Shown: positions 1 to 6,163 of the stretch, piece by piece
Layout of the letters: the number at the start of each line of letters is the position of its first letter
Numbering within the stretch: the stretch's first letter is position 1
Assembly (NCBI GenBank): GCA_016763915.1
Contig: JAESSX010000083.1
Coordinates: 1-10,411, forward strand
Length of the DNA stretch: 10,411 nucleotides
DNA from: Rhodospirillales bacterium
GTDB taxonomy: Bacteria > Pseudomonadota > Alphaproteobacteria > Rhodospirillales_A > Casp-alpha2
Direction of reading: 5' to 3'
Position numbers and translations under genes: made by a program
Notes under the pieces: model-generated
What the model saw: only the letters and a program-made list of their open reading frames with translations
The model's database searches: none
What the model was told of the DNA's origin: nothing

Positions 1-24
1 GCATACTGGTATGTTAATTGTCAA
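1..24 (-). promoter_or_regulatory. Operator O1 with outward-facing TTGACA (divergent promoter module)
   Basis: Positions 2-13 read CATACTGGTATG, a palindrome (CATAC/GTATG) around a two-base centre, the layout typical of FadR-type GntR operators. On the minus strand a TTGACA hexamer (24-19) precedes it. The whole 24-base module matches the module at 876-899 in inverted orientation at 21 of 24 positions. It lies about 105 bases before the regulator start. The minus-strand TTGACA suggests a -35 box for an operon to the left of the window, whose -10 box would be beyond the edge. The site probably also autoregulates the regulator gene. The match is seen directly; the function is inferred. Confidence 0.6.
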
Positions 25-118
25 ATTGTAGGATAATGCGAAAAATATTGATCGGCAAAATATCATTTTGTTTCCGACCGGATCGCAGTACTTCTTCCGC
101 AACCATATGGGAAACAAC

Positions 119-817
119 ATGGCTAAAACTCTGACTGAAGAGGTCTACGATAAACTCCGTGATGACATCATCAATTTACGGCTGAAGCCCGGAGAAAAGG
201 TCTCGGAAGAACGGTTGGCCCGGCGCTATGAAGTCAGCCGGGCGCCAATTCGTGACGCGGTGCAGAAGCTTTTGCAAGAGGACTTGGTTCTCGTCAAACC
301 GCAAGTTGGCACCATCATCATGCCGATTTCCCTGATGCGAATTAAGGATGTGGTAGAGGTCCGCATGCTGCTCGAACCCTATGCCGCCGGCGTTGCGGCG
401 GAACGCTTGGAGGACGAGGACTTGAAAGCGCTAGCCTATAATTTTAGTACGTTAGAGAGCGGAAACCATAGTGTATCACACGCCAGCGTCATTTTGTTCG
501 AAACTGATAACATGCTGCACCAGACGATATGGCGGCTCTGTGGTAATAACGAAATCTTCAACGTTCTCTATAGCTACCGTGGGTTGGTGCAGCGGACTGT
601 CCTGGCCAAGGTCAGCCCGGACAAGCGGGTGGCCCCGCGCCGTGACGAAATCTTCGCCATTTTCAAAGGGCTTCAAAACCGGAACCGCGATGCCGCTCGC
701 AAGGCGATGCAAGTGCACGTCGGTGGAATTCTGAGCCTGATCGAAAAATTGATCCGCGAAGAGAACTCCCGCCTCCAAGAAAGCGTTGGCTTACCCAGTA
801 AATCCTCTGGCTTTTAG
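119..817 (+). CDS. GntR-family transcriptional regulator, FadR subfamily (FCD domain)
   Basis: DNA-binding regulator that most likely controls the adjacent TRAP transporter operon and a divergent operon off the left edge. Counting from the chosen start (232 aa), residues 1-72 form a GntR winged helix: helix VYDKLRDDI, recognition-helix region SRAPIRDAVQKL, and a wing near VGTIIMPI. Residues ~75-220 are a helical FCD ligand-binding domain. FCD domains usually hold a metal through one Asp and three His. Here D130 and H134 and the late H200 are present, but the middle His seems replaced by Arg in RRDEIFAIF. The start at 119 is preferred because GGGAAA lies 6-10 bases upstream and homology begins at MAKTLTEEVY. 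An in-frame ATG at 107 and a TTG at 68 would add 4 or 17 residues with no recognisable domain. The matched operators on either side support local regulation. The effector is unknown. Confidence 0.88.
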   Translation: MAKTLTEEVYDKLRDDIINLRLKPGEKVSEERLARRYEVSRAPIRDAVQKLLQEDLVLVKPQVGTIIMPISLMRIKDVVEVRMLLEPYAAGVAAERLEDEDLKALAYNFSTLESGNHSVSHASVILFETDNMLHQTIWRLCGNNEIFNVLYSYRGLVQRTVLAKVSPDKRVAPRRDEIFAIFKGLQNRNRDAARKAMQVHVGGILSLIEKLIREENSRLQESVGLPSKSSGF

Positions 818-875
818 ATCCCCGCATCTGAATAGTCCGGCCAGGCCACGGCCGACTCAGCATTCTGATTATTAA

Positions 876-906
876 TTGACAACTAACATACTGGTATGCT
901 AGTTGT
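876..906 (+). promoter_or_regulatory. Operator O2 overlapping the TRAP operon promoter region
   Basis: TTGACA at 876-881 is followed by CATACTGGTATG at 887-898, identical to the core of O1. The palindrome is longer here: arms from 879 to 891 pair with 894 to 906 except one mismatch (886/899), giving nearly 28 bases of dyad symmetry around the TG centre at 892-893. The operator fills the space just downstream of the -35-like box, so regulator binding would block RNA polymerase. No convincing -10 box is seen at 16-18 bases spacing; TATGCT (895-900) is a fair match but too close, and TATATC at 916-921 is an alternative. It lies 127 bases before dctP. The role as binding site of the 119-817 regulator is inferred. 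Confidence 0.68.
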
Positions 907-998
907 TGAAAACGCTATATCTCGTGTGGTCACTGCCTCGCTTGTTTTCGTTCAAGATACAGAGTCGGTGGAAAATGATGTCGTCGGCTACGGCGATG

Positions 999-1029
999 AA
1001 CTGAGGAACTTCATTTAACTGAGGAACTT
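999..1029 (+). repeat. Tandem 13-base repeat duplicating the dctP ribosome binding site
   Basis: The 13-mer AACTGAGGAACTT occurs at 999-1011 and again at 1017-1029. Each copy carries a GAGGAA Shine-Dalgarno-like core. The second copy (1021-1026) is 6 bases before the dctP ATG and is the likely ribosome binding site. The first copy is followed by no start codon at a usable distance. It may be a short slippage duplication or a ribosome standby site. The repeat is seen directly; any function is inferred. Confidence 0.6.
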
Positions 1030-1032
1030 TTA

Positions 1033-2022
1033 ATGTCCATTATCAAGAGCATAAAAATCCTTATGGCCGGCGTGTTGACCGCCGGTTTGACAATTGCGGC
1101 GGTTCCGGCCGACGCTCAAACCTATCGCCTAAAGATCGGCTCTGAGGTCAACGCCAGTCACCCGGTTGGAGAATCGCTGACATTTTTCAAGCAGCGCGTC
1201 GAAGAACTATCGAAAGGTGAGATGAAGATCGCCGTCTTTCCCGGTGCGACGATTGGCAAAGCCCGAAACATGGTCGAGATGGCGCAACTCGGCACACTCG
1301 ACATGGCGACCATTGCTGCGGGCGTTGTGTCTAACTTCGTGCCGGCGCTAGACTTTTTTTCATTGCCGTTTCTTTGGAAAGATGGCTACCACCTGCAACG
1401 CGCCGTCGACGGGCCACTCGGTAAAATTCTCGATGTGGAAATGGAAAAAGCCGGGTTGATTTCGCTCGGGTTTACCACCAGCGGCTCGCGCCAACTTTAT
1501 ACTAACAAAGTCATCAAATCGATTGACGACATCAAGGGTATGAAAATTCGTACCATGAAGGTGCCGCAGATCATTGAGACATGGAAGGCGCTGGGCGCAA
1601 TTCCGATGCCGGTGGCGTTCTCAGAGACCTATCAAGCCTTGCAGACGGGGCTGGTCGATGGGGCCGAGTCGAGTTTTCTATCCTGGATTTCCAGGAAACA
1701 TTACGAACAGGCGAAATTCGGGTATCGGATCAATTACATTGATTCAGGCCGCGTCTACTTCCTGAGCAAAGTAACGGCGGAAAAGATAGGTCCGGCGAAT
1801 GTCGCGATCCTGAAGCAGGCGGCGAAAGAGACGATCAAGAAGAAGGTCCTTGAGGAATATTACTCACGGGATAAGGCTGCTGGAAAAACCGCTGCAAAAT
1901 TTGGTGCGAAAGTCATCGAGCTTGACATCGCACCGTTCAAGGCGGCTGTGAAGTCGGTTTATGATAAATTCGTGCCGACCCTCGGTCCAAAAGTCATTGA
2001 ACTGGTTAACAACGCCAAGTAA
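1033..2022 (+). CDS. dctP: TRAP transporter substrate-binding protein (DctP/TAXI-independent DctP family)
   Basis: Periplasmic receptor (329 aa, usual length for the family) that captures an organic acid and delivers it to the DctQM membrane complex for sodium-driven uptake. Residues 1-28 are a signal peptide: Lys-rich start, hydrophobic core MAGVLTAGLTIAAV, cleavage after ADA-28. The mature protein shows DctP hallmarks: GMKIRTM (169-175) with R173, the Arg that in this family normally bridges the substrate carboxylate, and ETYQALQTGLVDGAE (198-212). The position after VDGAE is often Asn and is Ser here, hinting at a modified pocket. The ATG at 1033 follows GAGGAA by 6 bases. It is the first gene of the dctPQM operon and lies downstream of operator O2. 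The substrate cannot be read from the sequence; a monocarboxylic or hydroxylated acid is likely from family knowledge. Confidence 0.93.
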   Translation: MSIIKSIKILMAGVLTAGLTIAAVPADAQTYRLKIGSEVNASHPVGESLTFFKQRVEELSKGEMKIAVFPGATIGKARNMVEMAQLGTLDMATIAAGVVSNFVPALDFFSLPFLWKDGYHLQRAVDGPLGKILDVEMEKAGLISLGFTTSGSRQLYTNKVIKSIDDIKGMKIRTMKVPQIIETWKALGAIPMPVAFSETYQALQTGLVDGAESSFLSWISRKHYEQAKFGYRINYIDSGRVYFLSKVTAEKIGPANVAILKQAAKETIKKKVLEEYYSRDKAAGKTAAKFGAKVIELDIAPFKAAVKSVYDKFVPTLGPKVIELVNNAK

Positions 2023-2038
2023 TCACCTCCCTACCGGG

Positions 2039-2072
2039 CAGGGGCTGGGCGGCGCAAGCTGGCCAGCCCCTG
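2039..2072 (+). terminator. Intercistronic hairpin between dctP and dctQ
   Basis: CAGGGGCTGG (2039-2048) is perfectly complementary to CCAGCCCCTG (2063-2072), a GC-rich 10-bp stem with a 14-base loop, starting 16 bases after the dctP stop. The loop side also contains the alternative palindrome GCTGGCCAGC (2058-2067). No T-run follows, so it is more likely an mRNA-stabilising or partially attenuating structure than a full terminator. Such a hairpin would keep the binding protein more abundant than the membrane subunits, as is common in binding-protein-dependent transporter operons. Confidence 0.55.
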
Positions 2073-2109
2073 TTCAATACTCCGCGCTTCGCAGTGAGAT
2101 TGTAAAGAC

Positions 2110-2619
2110 ATGGCAAAAATTATTCGACGCGCTGTTGATCTGATCCTTGATGGGCTTTGCACCGTCACCCTGGCTTCCATTGTCCTGGTTGCTATGTTTC
2201 AAGTCGGCAACCGTTTCCTCCTCCATTACCCCATTGGCTGGACCGGTGAGATCGCTCGCTATCTCGCGGTCTGGGTAGTATTGCTCGGCGCCGCGCGGTG
2301 CGTGCGAGAGGATTCGCACATTCAAATCGACCTGCTTTTCAATTTAATGAATCCGCGGACCCAATGGTGGCTATCACTTTTGGTCAATACGATTTTTATG
2401 GCGCTCGTCTGTGTTCTTGTTTGGCAAGGCATTAAGATATTGCCGTTGGTCAGCAAACAAACGGCGGCGGCTTCCCGCATTTCCATGGCCTGGGTTTATT
2501 TGGCGGTGCCGTTCTCCAGTGCCATTATCGGTTTTTATCTGGTAGAAAAATTTATCGCGTTGTTCCGCGTTTCCCGCAATTTCGGGCAGGGTCAGAATCA
2601 AGAGGCTGACCATGTTTGA
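2110..2619 (+). CDS. dctQ: TRAP transporter small permease subunit (DctQ family)
   Basis: Small membrane subunit (169 aa, normal size) of the TRAP transporter, which pairs with DctM in the inner membrane. Four hydrophobic segments are visible at about residues 13-33, 48-64, 87-106 and 127-150. Family motifs are present: W44..E47..R50 in GWTGEIARYLAVW, the CVREDSHIQIDLL stretch (64-76), and SRISMAWVYLAVP (122-134) before the last segment. The gene starts 87 bases after dctP, separated by a stable hairpin, and its end overlaps dctM by 8 bases, indicating translational coupling. The Shine-Dalgarno sequence is weak (GTGAG about 11 bases upstream). The C-terminal tail is polar and cytosolic. Confidence 0.92.
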   Translation: MAKIIRRAVDLILDGLCTVTLASIVLVAMFQVGNRFLLHYPIGWTGEIARYLAVWVVLLGAARCVREDSHIQIDLLFNLMNPRTQWWLSLLVNTIFMALVCVLVWQGIKILPLVSKQTAAASRISMAWVYLAVPFSSAIIGFYLVEKFIALFRVSRNFGQGQNQEADHV

Positions 2620-3934
2620 GTTGTTGTCGGAATTTCTTGCCAGTCATCCGTTGGAATTTATGATCGGGTTGCTGCTTTTGCAAATGGCGATCAAGGTGCC
2701 GATTGCGGTGGCTATGGGCACCAGCAGCATGGCTTATCTGGTGGTCACCGACGCCAACCTAATTTTGGCCATCCAAACGACTGTTTCAAGTTTAAACTCT
2801 TTCACTTTGTTGGCAATTCCGTTCTTCATTCTGGCCGGTGAATTGATGAACCTGTCAGGCATCAGCGAACGACTGATCGCCCTCGCCATGACAATGGTCG
2901 GCCACATCCGTGGCGGGCTCGCGCACGTCAACGTCGTTACCAGCACGCTACTCGCGGGCATGTCCGGATCGACGGCGGCGGACGCCGCCATGACCTGCCG
3001 GGTGCTCGTGCCCGTGATGGAAAAGAAAGGCTACCCGCGCCCCTACGCGGCCGCGATAACGGCAGCCTCGGCGACCATGGGACCGATCATTCCGCCGAGT
3101 ATTCCAATGGTATTGGTCGGCGCCATCAATGAGTTATCTATCGGCCGGTTGTTTTTCGGCGGTGTTATTCCTGGGTTAGTGATGGCCCTTGGGTTGATGG
3201 GGATCATCTACCTGCACGCTGTTCGCCGTAACTTCCAGCGCGACGCCCGCGCCACCTGGCGCGACGTGGCTCGCGCCATGAAAAACGCCGCGCTGCCGAT
3301 GCTGACGCCGGGGATCATCCTCGGGGGCATGATGGGCGGCTTTTTCACGCCGACAGAAGCGGCCGTCGTCGCCGTCGCCTACACCTTGTTCTTGGGCGCT
3401 GTGGTTTATCGGACAATAACGCTCGGCAACATTCATCAGGCGTTGTTGAACACGGTCAGCATCACGGCGAGGATCATGTTCATCGTCGCCTTGGCCGGCC
3501 TGTTCGGGTGGATTCTGACGACCGAGCAGGTGATTGGGCGGACCGGAGAGTTCCTGCTGGCGAACGTTGAAAGTCCCGCACTGTTGCTGCTTTATCTGAA
3601 CCTGTTATTTCTGTTCCTCGGCTGCTTTCTGAACTTGGTCACGCTGATCGTTCTGTTGTCCCCAGTGGTGTTTCCACTGATCGGACTCTATGGCATCGAC
3701 CCGATCCATTTCGGCGTAATCATGGTGCTGAACTTGATGATTGGGCAGTTAACGCCGCCGGTCGGTCTGATGTCGTTCGTCGTTCTCAGCGTCGCCGAGG
3801 TTAAATTGTTGCCGTTCCTCAAGGAACTTTGGCCGATGTTCCTGGTGTTGCTAGCGGTTCTCGCCGTGATCACCTACATTCCGTGGCTGGTGCTAGTGGT
3901 CCCGGACCTGATCATGGGCGCGCGGCTCAGCTGA
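2612..3934 (+). CDS. dctM: TRAP transporter large permease subunit (DctM family)
   Basis: Main ion-coupled transport subunit (440 aa, close to the usual ~430) with about a dozen hydrophobic segments across the inner membrane. Recognisable DctM motifs are PFFILAGELMN (70-80), GGLAHVNVVTSTLLAGMSGSTAADA (split here: GGLAHVNVV 101-109 and GMSGSTAADA 116-125), MGPIIPPSIPMV (156-167), and GFFTPTEAAVVAVAY in the second half, which mirrors the first-half repeat. The ATG at 2612 overlaps the dctQ stop by 8 bases and has AGAGG about 9 bases upstream. It ends the TRAP operon; the next 64 bases carry no evident terminator, so transcription may run into the damaged genes downstream. No frameshift or missing motif is seen. 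Confidence 0.94.
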   Translation: MFELLSEFLASHPLEFMIGLLLLQMAIKVPIAVAMGTSSMAYLVVTDANLILAIQTTVSSLNSFTLLAIPFFILAGELMNLSGISERLIALAMTMVGHIRGGLAHVNVVTSTLLAGMSGSTAADAAMTCRVLVPVMEKKGYPRPYAAAITAASATMGPIIPPSIPMVLVGAINELSIGRLFFGGVIPGLVMALGLMGIIYLHAVRRNFQRDARATWRDVARAMKNAALPMLTPGIILGGMMGGFFTPTEAAVVAVAYTLFLGAVVYRTITLGNIHQALLNTVSITARIMFIVALAGLFGWILTTEQVIGRTGEFLLANVESPALLLLYLNLLFLFLGCFLNLVTLIVLLSPVVFPLIGLYGIDPIHFGVIMVLNLMIGQLTPPVGLMSFVVLSVAEVKLLPFLKELWPMFLVLLAVLAVITYIPWLVLVVPDLIMGARLS

Positions 3935-3998
3935 CCCGCAGGCCACGGGCGGGCGCATCCATTTCACGGGCTTTGTTATATTCCATGGAGTTGCCCCG

Positions 3999-4222
3999 AT
4001 GGCCCGTGTGTCCGTCGATGATTGCGTTTCAAAAATCCCAACCGTTTTAAACTCGTCATGTTGGCAACTCGACGCGCCCGGAACATCGCCGCCGGTGAGG
4101 CGTTGAATGTGGGGTGCGACAACGACAAATACCCCATCGTCGCCTTGCGCGAAATCGCAGATGACTTAATCGATCATGATGAACTCGAAGAGTCCTTGAT
4201 TAAGGGATTGCAGAAATTCGTC
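3999..4222 (+). pseudogene. rpoZ: Frameshifted, 3'-truncated rpoZ (RNA polymerase omega subunit)
   Basis: The first 14 codons from the ATG at 3999 read MARVSVDDCVSKIP, the canonical alphaproteobacterial omega start. A GGAG Shine-Dalgarno sequence (3987-3990) lies 8 bases upstream. After ATC at 4035-4037 one base is missing in the Pro codon (4038-4039). The reading frame then moves to NRFKLVMLATRRARNIAAGE, followed by NDKYPIVALREIADDLIDHD, exactly where omega proteins have PNRF...DNDKNPVVALREIAD. Read as written, translation from 3999 ends at a stop after 35 codons. The omega similarity stops at LQKFVK near 4222, where sequence from another gene begins. Omega assists assembly of RNA polymerase. 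A complete copy is expected elsewhere if this is truly a second copy. Its position behind a TRAP operon is abnormal. Confidence 0.8.
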
Positions 4223-4415
4223 AAAAGCAACGCCCGATGCGGTGGTTGCAAAGCTTGAAAAAATCCTTGAGACCGCAGCCAAGAGCGATCACTTCAAGAC
4301 GTTCGCAAACAAGTTCGGATTTGCACCGACTTGGGTTTCCGCAAAGGATTTCGCCAAACAGGTTCGCGGCGAACTCAATGCTTTTAAAGAGATCAAGGCA
4401 AAGTATCTGAAATAG
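4223..4415 (+). pseudogene. 3' remnant of a TctC/Bug-family solute-binding receptor
   Basis: In a frame without any start codon, codons from about 4224 to the TAG at 4413-4415 read KATPDAVVAKLEKILETAA, continuing through FAPTW and DFAKQVRGEL to end at KAKYLK. This matches the C-terminal lobe of tripartite tricarboxylate transporter receptors (TctC/Bug family): TPxxVVAKL helix, the ..GxxPTW.. turn and the F...(I/V)..E...(Y/F)K.I helix before the end. Intact members are ~320 aa, so only about the last fifth remains. The 5' part has been replaced by the rpoZ fragment, with the join between about 4216 and 4229. A terminator follows immediately, so the fragment retains its natural 3' end. Confidence 0.7.
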
Positions 4416-4430
4416 CCTGCCTTAGCTGGC

Positions 4431-4460
4431 GGAGCGGGCTGTATGGCCCGCTCCGTTTCT
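4431..4460 (+). terminator. Intrinsic terminator after the tctC remnant
   Basis: GGAGCGGGC (4431-4439) pairs perfectly with GCCCGCTCC (4446-4454) around a 6-base loop, followed by the T-rich GTTTCTCTTT. This is a classical Rho-independent terminator 16 bases after the TctC stop. It separates whatever is transcribed from the left from the aconitase X genes, which would therefore need their own promoter within the ~40 bases downstream or depend on readthrough. Confidence 0.8.
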
Positions 4461-4498
4461 CTTTCGGATATTGTTTTACAAAAAGGATGCTCTACCCC

Positions 4499-5640
4499 AT
4501 GAGACTAACCATTGAAGAAAAGGCCATGTTTGCGGGAGAAATGGGGGCCGCCCGGAAATGGGCGCTCGAATACCAGATGCAGGTCGGCAGGATGTTTGAT
4601 GCCGAGGACATGGTCGAGGTCAGCCAGGCGCATATGTTGGCCGACCCGGAGTCGATCGGGGAAGCGGGCGTTGTCTTTGTTGAGCGGTTCGCCGCGCTGC
4701 CCGAGTCCGAACGGCGCGTGGCCATCCCGATGATCACCGATCCGCGCGGCGTGGACCTGACCTATTATGATCCCCTCGGCCAGACCGAGGAGATGGCGAA
4801 TATCGAGCGCCGGTTCATCGCGGCCTGCCGGAAGCTGGGCATCATGATGACCGACACCTGCATCAACTATCAGACGATTATGCCGCCGGTATTCGGCGAT
4901 CATCTGGCCTATGGCGACACCGGCGTCGTGATCTATTCCAACACCGACAGGCCACGCGCCGCTATGTCGTGCGCAGGCAACCCGACGGGCTGACCGATTG
5001 GGGCGTTCTGGGCGCCGTGATCGGCCGCAAGGCCGGGTCCTATTGGGAGGTGCCGGTGATTGAAGGCATCGATTGCGTGCCCAACTCGGACGAGTTGAAG
5101 CACATGGGCGCGGCGATGGCGAGCTACGGGTCGACGCCTTTGTTCCATATCGTCGGCATCACGCCCGAGTGTCAAAAACTGTCGGATGTCGGCGGCGACA
5201 AACTTGACCCCGAGAACGTCACCCAGGCTGATCTCGACGCGCTGCGCGAGCCTTTTGGGGGCAAAGGCGAGAAAGTGGATGTCGTGGTCTTTGCCGCGCC
5301 GCAGTTATCGTTGGTCGAAATGCAACAGGTTGCCGAACTTTGCCGCGGCAGGACAATTCATAAGGACACCGCTCTGTTGGTTTGCACCCCCGCCAGCGTC
5401 TACATCGACGCGCAACGTATGGGCTTTAACGAGGCCATCGAAAGTTTTGGCGGGAAAGTCCTGCAAGGCACCTGTTTCTATCAGCAATACGCCCGCGAGA
5501 TCGGCGAAGCGAACGGCTGGAAGCGATTGTTGTCGAACTCTACCAAAATCGTGAACATTCTTGGCGGCTACGGCTATCTGCCGGCGCTGGCCTCCATGGA
5601 AGACTGCGTTGCTTCAGCGGTCGCAGGGGAGATTGTCTGA
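4499..5640 (+). pseudogene. acnX: Aconitase X catalytic (large) subunit, broken by internal deletion and frameshift
   Basis: Aconitase X family (formerly DUF521), Fe-S dehydratases such as bacterial cis-3-hydroxy-L-proline dehydratase and archaeal phosphomevalonate dehydratase. The start MRLTIEEKAMFAGEMG matches the family N-terminus; an ATG 12 bases earlier is possible. The first part reads normally through TDTCINYQT and GDHLAYGDTGVVIYSN, ending near 4943. It then slips into a stop at 4993. The rest continues in another frame from about 4942 (RQATRRYVVRRQPDGLTDWGVLG) and includes FHIVGITPEC, LVCTPASVY, a C-terminal GTCFY and MEDCVASAVAGEIV. Between the parts, the block expected in homologs (ANSVxGAR(S/T)N..GG... 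to the start of RRAT) is absent, roughly 30-35 residues. That block carries conserved active-site residues, so the product should be inactive. Intact length would be about 410 aa. Precise substrate unknown. Confidence 0.82.
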
Positions 5641-6080
5641 TGAAGACGGAACAAACCAGGGAATTGAAATGCCACGCCGGCATCGGCAACCAGGTCTCGG
5701 GCGAGGCGTTGGTTGCAGACGACAATTTCTCCGCCCGCTACGACCTGGACCGGGTCAAAGGCACTTTCTCAAGGCCTCAGCATGCCTTGGCCGGACAGTC
5801 CTACAAAGACAAAACCCTGGTCTTCAACACGGCAAAGGGAGGTGTCGCATCGGCCTGGATGCTGCACGAAATGGTCTCGCGCGGGATCGCGCCCAAGGCA
5901 ATCCTGTTCAACAGGGCCAACACAATCCTGGTGCAGGGGGCCGCCCTGGCGAACATGGCCATGTGTGATCGTTTCGAAGACGGGGACGTAACGAAACTCA
6001 TAAAGACCGGCGACAAGGTTACCGTCTACCCGGACGAAGGCCGCGTCGTGGTGGCGCCGGGGGAAGAAGTCCGCAGATGA
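5640..6080 (+). CDS. Aconitase X small (swivelling) subunit, DUF126 family
   Basis: Small partner subunit (146 aa) of a two-subunit aconitase X dehydratase. The ATG at 5640 shares one base with the large-subunit TGA, and a strong AGGGGAG (5625-5631) lies 8 bases upstream, showing tight translational coupling. The domain follows the swivelling beta-barrel pattern of the aconitase small domain: GEALVADDNFSARYDLD (21-37), SRPQHALAGQSYKDKTLVF (44-62), TAKGGVASAW (64-73) and RGIAPKAILFNRANTILVQGAALA (81-104). Many family members carry a Ser-rich G-S-S-S type loop where this one has GGVAS; S71 could be the equivalent active-site Ser. The frame is intact although its partner gene is broken, so the protein may be made without a functional partner. 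The next gene is convergent, so this is the last gene of the operon. Confidence 0.83.
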   Translation: MKTEQTRELKCHAGIGNQVSGEALVADDNFSARYDLDRVKGTFSRPQHALAGQSYKDKTLVFNTAKGGVASAWMLHEMVSRGIAPKAILFNRANTILVQGAALANMAMCDRFEDGDVTKLIKTGDKVTVYPDEGRVVVAPGEEVRR

Positions 6081-6163
6081 ACCATAGCGGACATTCAATG
6101 AATTATGAAAATCTGCAGGTGGAGACTAAGATTCAGTAGTTTCCTTGCCGATACTTCGGCTGC

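Noticed and set aside
833..858. Inverted repeat CGGCC..GGCCG after the regulator gene as a terminator
   Set aside because: Short, bulged stem and no following T-run; likely chance in GC-rich sequence.
3962..3990. TATATT at 3977-3982 as a promoter -10 box for the rpoZ copy
   Set aside because: No -35-like hexamer lies at 16-18 bases, and transcription from it would begin at the GGAG Shine-Dalgarno sequence itself, which is too short a leader.
4022..4258. A stand-alone small protein of 78 residues starting at 4022
   Set aside because: Its sequence is omega subunit from the PNRF motif onward, and the proper omega start lies at 3999 in another frame; it is a frameshift product, and its last ~12 residues are read out of frame through the TctC remnant.
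4964..5640. Second half of aconitase X as an independent gene starting at GTG 4969
   Set aside because: Family similarity extends upstream of 4969 in the same frame (RQATRRYVV), there is no Shine-Dalgarno sequence, and it lacks the N-terminal half of the enzyme; it is the continuation of a broken gene.
6147..6160. Hairpin GCCGA-TACT-TCGGC between the convergent aconitase X and kinase genes as a bidirectional terminator
   Set aside because: The stem is only 5 bp and no T-run follows on either strand.
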